Notes under the pieces: model-generated
Database searches by the model: none
What the model was told of the DNA's origin: nothing
What the model saw: the letters and a program-made list of their open reading frames with translations, nothing else
Program-made: the position numbers and the translations under genes
Part shown: one piece after another, positions 1-7,511 of the stretch
Layout: every line of letters begins with the position of its first letter
Position numbering within the stretch: position 1 is the first letter of the stretch
From: a virus
DNA: 37,583 nt
IMG/VR virus record: IMGVR_UViG_3300047476_002081
Coordinates: 1 to 37,583 of that record
Reading direction: 5' to 3' (one strand)

Positions 1-2
1 AG

Positions 3-95
3 GCTCGGAAATTCATCATCAAAAAGTCTATGCAAGTTGATGAGTATCTGAATCGAAAGGCGCAGCGCAAAAATGAAAGCAAAAGCCAAACCTAA
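3..95 (+). CDS. C-terminal end of an upstream gene (partial)
   Basis: A frame that is open from the left edge ends at TAA 93-95 and encodes about 30 residues rich in Lys, Arg and Gln. It overlaps the start of the recombinase gene by 23 bases, the kind of tight packing seen throughout the window. Too little is present to assign a function. It is called from the open frame and the neighbour spacing only, so it could be chance. Confidence 0.4.
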   Translation, partial: ARKFIIKKSMQVDEYLNRKAQRKNESKSQT

Positions 96-1293
96 AGTTA
101 AAATCACTCAATCTCAAGAATCAAAGCAGTTAGAACGCAATCAAAAAGAACAATCATTATTAGCTGACATTCAAAAAAAATTCGGTGAAGGCATCATAGG
201 CAAAGCAGGTGACATCGGTTATCGGTCTTTGCCTCGTTTGCCTACGGGGTTATTTGCGCTTGACCTTGCTCTAGGCGGTGGGTGGGCTAAGCATCGCATG
301 AATATCATTTGGGGATCACAATCGAGTTGTAAAACTTATCTCATGCTAAAGATGATTGCCCTTGTTCAAAAGCTTGAATTTTATACAAACCTTCCATTTG
401 ATGGGACGGGCAGAAAATATAAAATTGCTTATGTCGATGTTGAAGGCGCACTAGACTTTGATTGGGCTACAAAGATTGGAGTTGATCTTTCCGACTTATA
501 TTATGTTAGGCCGGAATCAGCGGAACAAGCTGCTGACATTGTCGAAAGTCTTTTTTCATCAGGGGTATTCGATATTGTCGTTTTGGATTCACTTGCAGCT
601 ATGACGCCTGAAGCGGAGTTAGATGGAGACATGACTGATCAGCAGCCTGGATCACACGCAAGAGTTAACAACAAGATGTTTCGCAAAGTGCAGGCGAGCA
701 TGAATGCGATTTACAATAAAGACGGTGAAGAAGCGCCTACATTCTTTGTTATCAATCAAGAGCGACATAAGTTTGGAGTGACGTTTGGCAGCAATAAAAC
801 AAAGCCAGGGGGTAGAGGTCAAGACTTCTATTCGACTATGGAGCTTCATACCTATTCAAAAGGCATGCAGTATTTTGATAAAGAGCATACGATGCCTAAG
901 TTTGGTCTGTTTGGGTTTAAAGTTGAAAAGAATAAAGCAGCACCGCCAAAGGTTGAGGGGAGCTTTATGTTGGCTGTAGCTGATGATCCTGAAGGCAGTT
1001 TTCAAGCAGGGCAATTGCAAGAGATAGAATCGGTAGAGATTTATGCAGAGCGTTTAGGTGTTTTTAAGCAAATAGACAAAACATCTTGGACGATGTTTGA
1101 TGAGAAATATAAACGTAAAGGCGATCTCATTGCGCATTGGTATCAAAATGAAGAAAATTTTGCAAAACTCAAGCGTGCTCTTTTAAAGCGCTTATTTCCG
1201 AAAGTTTTCACACATGAAGAAACCAAAAAAGGACGATCCTCTGAAGCATTGGCGCCAGAAGATTCGTCAACCGAAAACGAGCGAGAGAGTTGA
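73..1293 (+). CDS. UvsX/RecA-like recombinase
   Basis: An ATP-dependent strand-exchange protein that would form filaments on single-stranded DNA during phage recombination, repair and recombination-primed replication. The core follows RecA: P-loop GSQSSCKT at residues 81-88, the segment VDVEGALD matching RecA AEHALD with its catalytic Glu, Walker B IVVLDSLAAMTP, and an L2-like region with FFVINQERHKFGVTFGS. The P-loop has Cys86 where RecA has Gly; T4 UvsX also lacks that Gly (GPSKSFKS), so this looks like the UvsX style rather than decay. The first 45 residues are basic and low in complexity. At 406 residues it is slightly longer than RecA. A nuclease gene overlaps its 3' end by 80 bases. The start has only a weak AAGG upstream. 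Confidence 0.92.
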   Translation: MKAKAKPKVKITQSQESKQLERNQKEQSLLADIQKKFGEGIIGKAGDIGYRSLPRLPTGLFALDLALGGGWAKHRMNIIWGSQSSCKTYLMLKMIALVQKLEFYTNLPFDGTGRKYKIAYVDVEGALDFDWATKIGVDLSDLYYVRPESAEQAADIVESLFSSGVFDIVVLDSLAAMTPEAELDGDMTDQQPGSHARVNNKMFRKVQASMNAIYNKDGEEAPTFFVINQERHKFGVTFGSNKTKPGGRGQDFYSTMELHTYSKGMQYFDKEHTMPKFGLFGFKVEKNKAAPPKVEGSFMLAVADDPEGSFQAGQLQEIESVEIYAERLGVFKQIDKTSWTMFDEKYKRKGDLIAHWYQNEENFAKLKRALLKRLFPKVFTHEETKKGRSSEALAPEDSSTENERES

Positions 1294-1627
1294 ATCGTCT
1301 TCTTATACAGTACAATCTCATGAACAAGAGATAGCAGAATCCCTTGGCGGTAAAGCGCATAAGGGTTCTGGTCGATTAATGGGTTATAAGTCTGATGGTT
1401 CGACTGACAAGTATCAGATTGAATGTAAGCAGACAGCTAAGGATTCATTATCGGTTAAGTCGGAATGGCTAGAAAAGATCAGCTATGAAGCTTATCCAAA
1501 TGGCCGGATTCCTTTAGTCTCTTTAAGATTTTTAAATATTCTTGATCCTCTTGTATCTCAGGACTGGATAGTGATTCCTGCGACTGAGTTTAAGCGTTTG
1601 ACAGAACTCACAGAATTCCCGACTTGA
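1214..1627 (+). CDS. PD-(D/E)XK nuclease, Hjc-like
   Basis: Probably a small endonuclease for DNA junctions or recombination intermediates. Residues 36-72 read like the PD-(D/E)XK core: a conserved Glu helix (HEQEIAESLGG), a G-S-G-R turn, Asp65, then IECKQT with Glu70 and Lys72. The following WLEKISYEA helix and the PLVSLRF strand match small phage and archaeal-type resolvases of this fold. At 137 residues the length suits Hjc-like enzymes. The gene starts inside the recombinase gene, in another frame, with an 80-base overlap and no clear ribosome binding site. The first 30 residues are basic and may not all be translated. The nuclease fold is fairly sure; the substrate is inferred. Confidence 0.68.
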   Translation: MKKPKKDDPLKHWRQKIRQPKTSERVESSSYTVQSHEQEIAESLGGKAHKGSGRLMGYKSDGSTDKYQIECKQTAKDSLSVKSEWLEKISYEAYPNGRIPLVSLRFLNILDPLVSQDWIVIPATEFKRLTELTEFPT

Positions 1628-1701
1628 CAGAGTTTTCATTTCTGTTTTAAATCACCTTCATTGATCAAAAAAATAAAGAAAACAAATAGATAGGTATATG
1701 G

Positions 1702-1720
1702 GCACTCTTTTTTGCAGTGC
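1702..1720 (+). other. Short hairpin upstream of the RuvC-like gene
   Basis: GCACT and AGTGC form a 5-bp inverted repeat around a 9-base, T-rich loop. It has no trailing T-tract, so it is not a good terminator. It sits 38 bases before the preferred GTG start of the resolvase gene. The 130 bases between the nuclease gene and that start hold nothing else recognised. Confidence 0.3.
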
Positions 1721-1758
1721 TCATGGAGAGCTATCGATCTTTGGGGTGGGTTGACGCT

Positions 1759-2301
1759 GTGGGTGTCTTTGTTGGGCTAGATTTATCTTTAACTTCAACA
1801 GGTTTAGCTATTCTAGACGGGAATAGCGCGATTTGTCATAGTTTTGGATATGCGCTCAAAAAGAGCACTTCAAATGCGGAAAAAACAAAACGCTATATCG
1901 ATATTGCATCCTCTGTCATCCATTTGTTGAGGCCGTATGAATCTAAGATTCATACGATAGTGGTTGAAGAATATGCCTTTACTCAGCAAATAGCGTATGC
2001 CTGCGAACTTGGTGGGATAATAAAAAGTCAGATCTACTTGGCTTTACGCAAGTCTTATGTATCAATCCCATCAACGACTGTGCGAAAAATTCTTTTAGGC
2101 CACGCTAAGAAACTTCCAGATATTAAAGATGAGGTAGCTCGGAAACTTAATGCGTTGGGTTATTCATCTTTTTCTAATTTTGATGAATCGGATGCCTTAG
2201 CATTAGCGTATATTACTCGCAAAATATTAGATAAAGCGGTTTCGAAAGAAGAAAAGAAGTTAGCCGATTCTTTTATGCGCCAAAAGTATGGTGACAAATA
2301 A
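1759..2301 (+). CDS. RuvC-like Holliday junction resolvase
   Basis: An RNase H-fold endonuclease that would resolve branched DNA before packaging. Its acidic residues fall in RuvC order: Asp in FVGLDLSLTSTGLA near the N-terminus, Glu-Glu in TIVVEEYAF, and a C-terminal FDESDALALAYI with Asp residues on the last helix. I prefer GTG 1759, because it puts the first strand at the N-terminus as in RuvC and has GGGGTGGG 8 bases upstream. The frame is open back to GTG 1717, and ATG 1723 lacks a ribosome binding site. About 180 residues is the usual size. Its stop overlaps the next ATG (TAATG), so the two are translationally coupled. Confidence 0.82.
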   Translation: MGVFVGLDLSLTSTGLAILDGNSAICHSFGYALKKSTSNAEKTKRYIDIASSVIHLLRPYESKIHTIVVEEYAFTQQIAYACELGGIIKSQIYLALRKSYVSIPSTTVRKILLGHAKKLPDIKDEVARKLNALGYSSFSNFDESDALALAYITRKILDKAVSKEEKKLADSFMRQKYGDK

Positions 2302-2585
2302 TGGCGGCTAATTTTAAAAATCAAGTCGTCTTGAGCGGATTCACATCAGATCTTTATTGCGCAGGTCAGAAAGCAAACTTCACATTATATATTGAGGATG
2401 GACATAGAACGCTTATTCACGTCAATGTGTTTGATTCATTAGTCGAAAAGTGTAAAGAGATGAAGTTAAGATCAGGCGATTTTGTGACGGTGTGCGGTGA
2501 ATTAATGAATCGAACAATGAAATCAAGTCAAAAGATCGTGCTTGAAGTAAAAGCTCATGATATAACGAAGGATCTAACGGATTGA
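2301..2585 (+). CDS. SSB-like OB-fold single-stranded DNA-binding protein
   Basis: A 94-residue protein shaped like the OB core of bacterial SSB or PriB: an N-terminal strand NQVVLSGFTSDLY, a central strand pair with FTLYI and IHVNVFDSL, a helix EKCKEM, the turn RSGDFVTVCGEL, and a last strand IVLEVKAHDI. It has no acidic C-terminal tail like that of host SSB. ATG overlaps the resolvase stop. It lies among recombinase, nuclease and resolvase genes, which fits a role in covering single-stranded DNA. The fold call is from strand pattern only, so PriB-like or another OB protein remains possible. Confidence 0.62.
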   Translation: MAANFKNQVVLSGFTSDLYCAGQKANFTLYIEDGHRTLIHVNVFDSLVEKCKEMKLRSGDFVTVCGELMNRTMKSSQKIVLEVKAHDITKDLTD

Positions 2586-2597
2586 TTGGAGTATTGT

Positions 2598-3593
2598 ATG
2601 GACTTGGAAACGACTGAGTATACTGAGACATTTGAAGTTCAATTGCCTGAGATTGATGCGCCTACACAAACTTTAGTGACGATCGACACTGAAACAGGTG
2701 TGCATGAGGTAGAGGATCTTCCAGAAGACAACGAAGAAAACAGGGCTATTCTAAATCGTATCGACGAAAGAAAGACACACATAACGAATGAGTGGTGGAA
2801 TTTAGCAGGCGATCTATTTGAAGTACAAAAGCGATCTCTACACCGCTTAGCTGGTTATCAAAATATTGAAGATTATTTTTGCTCTATTATCGATAACACT
2901 GCTCGATATGCTTTCGATTTAACATCGATGTATAAATATTACACTGTATCTTTGCCTGTTTTGCTAGTTGATCGACCTGAAATTTATTCAGATCTAATGT
3001 CTAAAGTAAAAAGTCTTGGCGTAACCAAGGCAAAAGAAATTACTAGAGGCAAGATCAAGGATCCAGATACTTTGATTGAAGTTATCAATCAAGCGTCCAC
3101 GCCTAATCAAAACGGTCGTATTCGAACAGTTGATGAAATTAAAACTCTTATGTTGAATTACAAAGAAACAAAAGAGGCATCAGTTGGCGAATTTGAAGCA
3201 GAAAAAGAGCGTAAGGCTGAGGATGAGAAAAAGTTAGCTAATAAGAAAGAAACATTTAAATTCAAGCTACCTTTCGGCCAAGCTGAAAAAGTAAATGATG
3301 TATTGCGGTTGATCCTTACAAAGTATGGAATGGAAGATAATGACAAGGAACGCGCCTTAGCATTCTTTAGAATTTGTGAAGAATGGTCGATTGAAAATCA
3401 GGCAGATACCGAAGGTGTTCGTCCTGGCATTGAGGCTGATCTCAAACGCCTCGAAGAGATTTATTCAGTTCGCATCGTAGCTTTCCCATCTGATCGCGCT
3501 GGCAATTTGCTGTTAGACGATGAGGGTTTATCGTTTAAATTTGGCGAGGAAACTTTCAGGCAAGTTGTTGAAGTAGATGAAGATGATAAGTGA
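2598..3593 (+). CDS. Charged protein with a possible DNA-binding helical domain
   Basis: A 331-residue acidic protein of unknown function. Residues about 50-110 (NEWWNLAGDLFEVQKRSLHRLAGYQNIEDYF) have the pattern W-L-G-L-ly-ly-Gy-s-eeYf found in helical DNA-binding segments of plasmid and phage proteins. A central charged stretch (about 195-220, rich in Lys and Glu) is likely a coiled coil or linker, and a folded C-terminal part follows. ATG 2598 is chosen because GGAG lies 6 bases upstream; the frame is open from TTG 2586. It is the last gene of the recombination operon, followed by two hairpins. Confidence 0.55.
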   Translation: MDLETTEYTETFEVQLPEIDAPTQTLVTIDTETGVHEVEDLPEDNEENRAILNRIDERKTHITNEWWNLAGDLFEVQKRSLHRLAGYQNIEDYFCSIIDNTARYAFDLTSMYKYYTVSLPVLLVDRPEIYSDLMSKVKSLGVTKAKEITRGKIKDPDTLIEVINQASTPNQNGRIRTVDEIKTLMLNYKETKEASVGEFEAEKERKAEDEKKLANKKETFKFKLPFGQAEKVNDVLRLILTKYGMEDNDKERALAFFRICEEWSIENQADTEGVRPGIEADLKRLEEIYSVRIVAFPSDRAGNLLLDDEGLSFKFGEETFRQVVEVDEDDK

Positions 3594-3609
3594 TTGCAAT
3601 AGGAAGCAG

Positions 3610-3640
3610 TAGTTAAGCGGATTAAGAGCACGTTTAACTA
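3610..3640 (+). other. Hairpin downstream of the recombination operon
   Basis: TAGTTAAGCG at 3610-3619 pairs with CGTTTAACTA at 3631-3640 over 10 bp with one G-T wobble, around an 11-base loop. It starts 16 bases after the stop of the preceding gene. There is no run of T after it, so it may be an RNA processing or attenuation element rather than a terminator. A second, stronger hairpin follows 12 bases later. Confidence 0.5.
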
Positions 3641-3652
3641 TTAGAGGGATTA

Positions 3653-3685
3653 AACCTTGGTCTATACTATCTATAGGCCAAGGTT
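3653..3685 (+). terminator. Strong hairpin, probable terminator between modules
   Basis: AACCTTGG (3653-3660) pairs perfectly with CCAAGGTT (3678-3685). Inside it CTATA (3662-3666) pairs with TATAG (3672-3676) around a 5-base loop, giving about 14 bp with one wobble. The downstream ATTTA is only a short T-rich tail. Its place between the recombination operon and the next transcription unit supports termination or RNA processing. Confidence 0.5.
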
Positions 3686-3689
3686 ATTT

Positions 3690-3707
3690 ACTGAATTTAA
3701 TTTCAGT
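3690..3707. promoter_or_regulatory. Palindrome copy A (ACTGAA-N6-TTCAGT)
   Basis: ACTGAA TTTAAT TTCAGT is a perfect 6-6-6 inverted repeat ending 14 bases before the start codon at 3722, just upstream of the ribosome binding site AAAGGGGAAG. The same palindrome recurs at 7512, 10632, 21857 and 28994, each time between genes. It could be an operator, part of an unusual promoter, or a small mRNA hairpin beside the ribosome binding site. Confidence 0.6.
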
Positions 3708-3721
3708 CTAAAGGGGAAGCA

Positions 3722-4150
3722 ATGTCTTGTTTTTTAGACGTTTTTTTTCAAAAATCCCTAACAATAGAGGCAGTGGTAAATCGCATGGGATGTAATAAAA
3801 CTATTAATTTAGTGCAATGCGATACAGGTCCAAAACTCAATTTCGTTTTAAAAGATTGTGACAATTCTAGCTTTTTAACGGGTGTGTCAGGTGTGAAACT
3901 ATTCATGACTAGATCACATTCTGGTTGTGGCTCAGGCGAAGATTGCCTCATATCGAATGAAGGGCATGAAAGCCTTTCGGGCGTTGATCCATCGCAAGGT
4001 AAATGGACATACATATTGCAAGAAGGCGATGTATCGGGAGCTGGTACATATTTTGGCGAATTGACTGCTTATTATGATGATGGCTCATGTGAAACATCAT
4101 TTCAGCCAATTCGAATCTTTGTAAGAGAGAGTTGTAAACCATGTTGTTAG
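3722..4150 (+). CDS. Probable baseplate protein with BppU N-terminal-like domain
   Basis: A 142-residue protein whose body follows the N-terminal domain of phage baseplate upper proteins: TINLVQCDTGPKLNFVLKDCD, then TGVSGVKLFMTR, then KWTYILQEGDVSGAGTYFGELTAYYDDGS and a closing strand IRIFVRE. It is unusually rich in Cys, including a C-terminal CKPCC. In known cases this domain anchors tail or receptor-binding proteins to the baseplate; here the protein is the domain alone. ATG 3722 has a strong ribosome binding site AAAGGGGAAG. An internal ATG at 3785 would begin right at the conserved domain but has a poorer site. It overlaps the next gene by 10 bases. Confidence 0.58.
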   Translation: MSCFLDVFFQKSLTIEAVVNRMGCNKTINLVQCDTGPKLNFVLKDCDNSSFLTGVSGVKLFMTRSHSGCGSGEDCLISNEGHESLSGVDPSQGKWTYILQEGDVSGAGTYFGELTAYYDDGSCETSFQPIRIFVRESCKPCC

Positions 4151-4539
4151 ATGAAAAAGGCAATCCGCTTCACGTACAGAATTTTGATCAACTCGGAAGA
4201 ATTCTCTATCAGGATTTTAAAAACGGGCTTGTTGTCAGGGCTGGCAACATCTTTGAAGCCAGAACTGTTAAAGGACACACGAATTTAATCGTAGCTATGC
4301 GCGTATTAAACGGTCATATGTATTATCTTCATGGTGACAAGGCTCGAAAGGTTCGAGTAGAAGAATTTGCTAGAGCCATAGAATATGGTGATTTGATTCC
4401 AAGAGCTGCAACAGAAATTGATACAGAAAGACTTTCGATGTGCGCAATTGGTTTGGATGCTATTGCGAATCGTCGCACTGCTGAAGAAACGATTGATTTT
4501 TACGGTGAAGGCGCTGCTGAAAGATTTATGAGTAGCTGA
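4141..4539 (+). CDS. Conserved-looking phage protein, unknown function
   Basis: A 132-residue soluble protein I do not recognise. It has a hydrophobic beta pattern in residues 20-60 (GLVVRAGNIFEARTV and NLIVAMRVLNGHMYYL) and a helical C-terminal half with IGLDAIANRRTAEETIDF. No signal peptide, membrane segment or cysteine cluster is present. Its ATG lies inside the end of the baseplate-domain gene, so it is probably co-translated with it and may be a small structural partner. Confidence 0.5.
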   Translation: MLLDEKGNPLHVQNFDQLGRILYQDFKNGLVVRAGNIFEARTVKGHTNLIVAMRVLNGHMYYLHGDKARKVRVEEFARAIEYGDLIPRAATEIDTERLSMCAIGLDAIANRRTAEETIDFYGEGAAERFMSS

Positions 4540-4550
4540 GGTCTAGATAG

Positions 4551-4754
4551 ATGCAAACAGAAGTTGTTTTGAAGTTCAAATTACCAGAAGATGAGTTTGC
4601 TTATAATCTTTATTATAAACAAGCTCAAGCATTTTACGAGACATTGAATCAGTTAGAAAAATTCATTTTTAATAGCGAATCAAAAGACATGAATATTTTT
4701 GATATTCAGTGTTTTTATAATGATTTAAAGAAGCAAACAGGAATACAGATTTGA
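4551..4754 (+). CDS. Small protein, unknown function
   Basis: A 67-residue acidic protein, probably mainly helical, with aromatic residues Tyr and Phe spread through residues 15-60. There are no recognisable motifs. GAGG lies about 9 bases before the ATG. Its stop overlaps the TTG start of the next gene, so the pair is likely translationally coupled. Confidence 0.45.
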   Translation: MQTEVVLKFKLPEDEFAYNLYYKQAQAFYETLNQLEKFIFNSESKDMNIFDIQCFYNDLKKQTGIQI

Positions 4755-4975
4755 GTAACAAAATTCAAGCATTAAATAAAAAGCCAAGGCGCGTAGCTTT
4801 AAATGATCAGCTAGTAACTGATGAAAGAGGTAGACAACAGTTTGTAGAGCTTAGAGATGAGCTAGAAAAATTAGAAATTCCTAAGCGCAATCGTTATTAT
4901 GCAGTTCTTCAATTGCTTAAAGCGCTCAAGGCTGAAAGACGACTTTGGAGAGTAGATGGAAGCATCATCGATTAG
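4751..4975 (+). CDS. Small basic protein, unknown function
   Basis: A 74-residue, highly charged protein that starts with TTG overlapping the stop of the preceding gene. The C-terminal half (RNRYYAVLQLLKALKAERRLWRV) looks like amphipathic helices with a basic face, which could bind nucleic acid or a partner protein. Its last 20 bases overlap the start of the RmlC gene, so it belongs to the same translational chain. No family was recognised. Confidence 0.45.
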   Translation: MSNKIQALNKKPRRVALNDQLVTDERGRQQFVELRDELEKLEIPKRNRYYAVLQLLKALKAERRLWRVDGSIID

Positions 4976-5486
4976 CCAATTATTTTTAGACGATGGATTG
5001 CCTATTGATGGCGCTTATACTTATAAGCGACAAATCTATGATGATAATCGCGGAAAGTTTTCAACACTTTTTGCTGGAAAAAATTTAGAGCAATTACAAA
5101 TCAACACAAGTTTCTCTAAAAAAGGTGTTTTTAGGGGTTTTCATTATAGTGTAGGACATCCAGAAACAAAGTATGTGACAGCGATTAATGGAATAATAGT
5201 TGATTATATTTTAGATATTCGCAAAGAAAGTCGGACTTACGGTAGAGTAGCGGGTGTTTATCTTTCTGAAGATTTGGGTATTTGTATTCCATCAGGATGT
5301 GCGCATGGTTTTTGTGCGGTAACGGATGCGACGATTGTTTATGCGACAACTAAAGTTTGGGTGCAAGATGAGGATCGCGGTTACAATCTTTATAGCAAAT
5401 CGATATATGATCAGGTATTTACTGAGCCGATGAATAATCTGATAATTAGTGATCGGGATAGAAATTTGCCACATTTTTTTGTTTAG
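4956..5486 (+). CDS. rmlC: RmlC-type dTDP-4-dehydrorhamnose 3,5-epimerase
   Basis: Catalyses the third step of dTDP-L-rhamnose synthesis, epimerising dTDP-4-keto-6-deoxyglucose at C3 and C5. The cupin signature is clear: GVFRGFHYS with Arg60 and the catalytic-type His63, Lys73 in ETKYVTAING, the DIRKES turn, IPSGCAHGFC with His117, Tyr129 in VYATTK matching the active-site Tyr, and IISDRD at the C-terminus where the family has LSEKD. At 176 residues it is close to the usual 180-185. GGAG lies 5 bases before the ATG, inside the preceding gene. RmlB is encoded 14 kb away at 19279. No RmlA or RmlD is present here, so those must come from elsewhere on the phage or the host. A related 3,5- or 3-epimerase specificity is possible. 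Confidence 0.88.
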   Translation: MEASSISQLFLDDGLPIDGAYTYKRQIYDDNRGKFSTLFAGKNLEQLQINTSFSKKGVFRGFHYSVGHPETKYVTAINGIIVDYILDIRKESRTYGRVAGVYLSEDLGICIPSGCAHGFCAVTDATIVYATTKVWVQDEDRGYNLYSKSIYDQVFTEPMNNLIISDRDRNLPHFFV

Positions 5487-5497
5487 GACTACTGATA

Positions 5498-6052
5498 ATG
5501 GAAATACGGTTAAAGGTAGAGGATTCTATTTGTGAGATTTCTGGTGAACCAGAAAAAGCTTTGATCAAACTTCAGAGTGAGAATTTCGAGACTCCTTGGA
5601 TGGGGTTGGAGGCATTAAATAAAGCACAAGATATTTTAAGATCAATATTGGGCACAAAAAAAAAGCCTCAAACAATAGATAACGCGGATAATCTTTTACA
5701 AGAACAAAATCCAGCAACATCAAGTGTTGCACAGAGTCCAGAGCCGTCGATACCAACATTTCCAATTGATTCGATCAGATCATCGAGCAGATCAAATCAA
5801 TTGACTCCGCAAGAGATTGAAGACTTAAAAGCATTCCAAAATGATTTAGTTGAATTAATAGAAAACCCACCACAAATGAATGATTCATCATCATCAGGCG
5901 ATGGTTTAAGTGAGAAAGACATAAGGGGGCTGATCAGTGATCACCATCGTCGATTTCGAGATCCATCAGCGCTTTTTCCAATTTGCTCGCGAGTTTTGGG
6001 TATGTCTAAAGAAAGATTTGATCAGATCATTAAAATGATTAAGCGGGGTTGA
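5498..6052 (+). CDS. Two-part protein with a Pro/Ser-rich linker, unknown function
   Basis: A 184-residue protein with a small N-terminal domain (1-55, beta then helix), a disordered middle rich in Pro, Ser and Gln (about 60-110, and 125-135), and a helical C-terminal part (SEKDIRGLISDHHRRFRDPS through MSKERFDQIIKMIKRG). The basic C-terminal tail might bind nucleic acid. AGGA lies about 9 bases before the ATG. It is followed at once by the next gene. No family was recognised. Confidence 0.45.
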   Translation: MEIRLKVEDSICEISGEPEKALIKLQSENFETPWMGLEALNKAQDILRSILGTKKKPQTIDNADNLLQEQNPATSSVAQSPEPSIPTFPIDSIRSSSRSNQLTPQEIEDLKAFQNDLVELIENPPQMNDSSSSGDGLSEKDIRGLISDHHRRFRDPSALFPICSRVLGMSKERFDQIIKMIKRG

Positions 6053-6053
6053 T

Positions 6054-6305
6054 GTGCGGTATAGAAAAAAACCAGTGATCATAGAAGCATTGCAGTGGAC
6101 AGGGTTTTTAACTCCGAAGCACCAAGAGTTTTTCGGAGAGTTTATTGATGCATTGGCTGTAGATAAATTTGATTTGCTCATTCCAACACTAGAAGGCGCT
6201 CTACGTGCATCGCATGGTGATTATATTATAAAGGGTGTCAAGGGTGAGTTTTACCCGTGTAAGCCAGATATTTTTGAGCTTACATATGATTTAGTTGAGG
6301 ACTGA
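6054..6305 (+). CDS. Small phage protein of the PGDYI/GEFYPCKPDIF type
   Basis: An 83-residue protein of a kind common in tailed phages: an N-terminal YRKKPVIIEALQW and a C-terminal HGDYIIKGVKGEFYPCKPDIFELTY. Its function is unknown; the fold appears to be a small beta domain. The start is GTG, two bases after the previous stop, with GGGG about 6 bases upstream. A second, shorter relative is encoded on the minus strand at 16506-16748, so the phage carries two copies of this domain. Confidence 0.72.
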   Translation: MRYRKKPVIIEALQWTGFLTPKHQEFFGEFIDALAVDKFDLLIPTLEGALRASHGDYIIKGVKGEFYPCKPDIFELTYDLVED

Positions 6306-6306
6306 C

Positions 6307-6540
6307 ATGGCAGAAGAAGTCACATTGATTGAAGGTCCAGTCTATCAATTCGTATCGATGCTTTCAGGCAGTTATTATGTAAAAAAAGAGATGATATCAG
6401 GCAAAACACTTGTTGATGGGTATCAGAATAGAGAGATTATTTATCATCGAACGAGTTATTCTGATTCATTATCAGGAGAGTATGAGACATTGTTTGAGAT
6501 TCCATTTGGATTAGAAGCAGTGTCAGGTGATGAGTATTAG
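6307..6540 (+). CDS. Small acidic protein, unknown function
   Basis: A 77-residue acidic protein with a beta-rich pattern and many Tyr residues. ATG 6307 is chosen because GAGG lies 6 bases upstream; the frame is open from TTG 6295. It follows the preceding gene by one base, so the two are probably co-translated. No motif was recognised. Confidence 0.45.
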   Translation: MAEEVTLIEGPVYQFVSMLSGSYYVKKEMISGKTLVDGYQNREIIYHRTSYSDSLSGEYETLFEIPFGLEAVSGDEY

Positions 6541-6561
6541 AATATTTAAGAGGTATTATCT

Positions 6562-6960
6562 ATGCGATTTGGTGTTTTAGTTTCTATTTTAGTTTTATTT
6601 GTTTCTTGTAAGAATGAAAAAGTCTCGTTTGAGACAGCGGAAGAATCTCGAAAAGTAGCTAGGGAAAATTCTGGAGTTTTAGCTAGGCAGTTTAGAGCTG
6701 AAATGAAGATGGATGATTATGATCTTATGCTACGTGGTGATTCAACTATTACGATTGATTGCCCACAGGGGGACGGTTGGGCTTCGATCGACATGTTAAA
6801 TAAAAAGACAGGTGAGACTGTTAAATTAAAGTGCTCGACAATATCCGCTGGCATAGGCTGTTTGCTCGACTCAGACTTTAAGCAGCGAGCACAATATGCA
6901 AATAAGGAAGGCAATTGCGACAAGGACGTTCCTCATCCATTGCCAAAAATCATGAACTGA
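6562..6960 (+). CDS. Predicted lipoprotein
   Basis: A 132-residue exported protein. The N-terminus is a short type II signal peptide, MRFGVLVSILVLF, followed by the lipobox LFVSC with the lipid-anchored Cys at position 16. The mature part is soluble and contains four more Cys (CPQGDGW, KLKCST, GCLLDS, NCDKD), which could form two disulfides in the periplasm. It belongs to no family I recognise. A second lipoprotein with the same LFVSC lipobox is encoded at 7894. Phage lipoproteins often act in the envelope, for example to block superinfection, but nothing here proves that. Confidence 0.68.
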   Translation: MRFGVLVSILVLFVSCKNEKVSFETAEESRKVARENSGVLARQFRAEMKMDDYDLMLRGDSTITIDCPQGDGWASIDMLNKKTGETVKLKCSTISAGIGCLLDSDFKQRAQYANKEGNCDKDVPHPLPKIMN

Positions 6961-7049
6961 AAAGTCTCAATTTAAAAAAGGCTTCGGCATAAAGCGGCTT
7001 GGCATGTATGATTGATGTATACACAAAATCAGTCATATAAAGGCTTACT

Positions 7050-7472
7050 ATGCGTGATTATAATAGCGCAGCGAGTTATGGTAGTAATTACGAATATAGT
7101 CTTTTTTTGACGCAATCAAGTAGCTTTGCTTTAACATTTTCGGGTAGAGATCGCGTTATATATGTTTTTGCAAAGATTGGTTTTGTTGAGCAGCGTCCAG
7201 TTTTGTATTTTGATGCGAAGGACTATATTGTTTTAGAAAAGAACGATAAGCCTAAGCCGGATGTTGACGAAGCGAGTTTGATAAGGGCGATAGTAGTCAA
7301 AGGTTCTGAGCAGTTTGAGAGTTTTTACATTCGAACGGATCAGAAAGACGATTTATTCATTACGTCACCAACTGACAACTATGCTGTCAAAGAGACTCAC
7401 CAAACAATAACTTTGCCCTTAAAAGTGAAAATAGTTTCATTAGATGAATATTTTGAAGCAATAAACGGTTAA
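7050..7472 (+). CDS. Beta-rich protein, unknown function
   Basis: A 140-residue soluble protein with alternating hydrophobic strands (FALTFSGRDRVIYVFAKIGF, RPVLYFDAKDYIVL, LPLKVKIVSLDEYF). It looks like a compact beta domain; no catalytic motif is visible. AAAGG lies 7 bases before the ATG. The 89 bases upstream contain the near direct repeat GGCTTCGGCAT and GGCTTGGCAT, and no gene. It is followed by the regulatory segment at 7493-7528. Confidence 0.45.
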   Translation: MRDYNSAASYGSNYEYSLFLTQSSSFALTFSGRDRVIYVFAKIGFVEQRPVLYFDAKDYIVLEKNDKPKPDVDEASLIRAIVVKGSEQFESFYIRTDQKDDLFITSPTDNYAVKETHQTITLPLKVKIVSLDEYFEAING

Positions 7473-7492
7473 ACTGATATCTCTCAAGGGAA

Positions 7493-7508
7493 AACTGTAT
7501 TGACAGTT
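7493..7508. promoter_or_regulatory. Inverted repeat over a TTGACA box
   Basis: AACTGT (7493-7498) and ACAGTT (7503-7508) form a 6-bp inverted repeat around ATTG. The same bases contain a perfect -35-like TTGACA at 7500-7505. Seventeen bases further on lies TTCAGT, a poor -10, which is the right arm of the palindrome at 7512. The segment looks like a regulated promoter of the gene at 7555, but the -10 is not convincing. Confidence 0.4.
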
Positions 7509-7511
7509 CCG

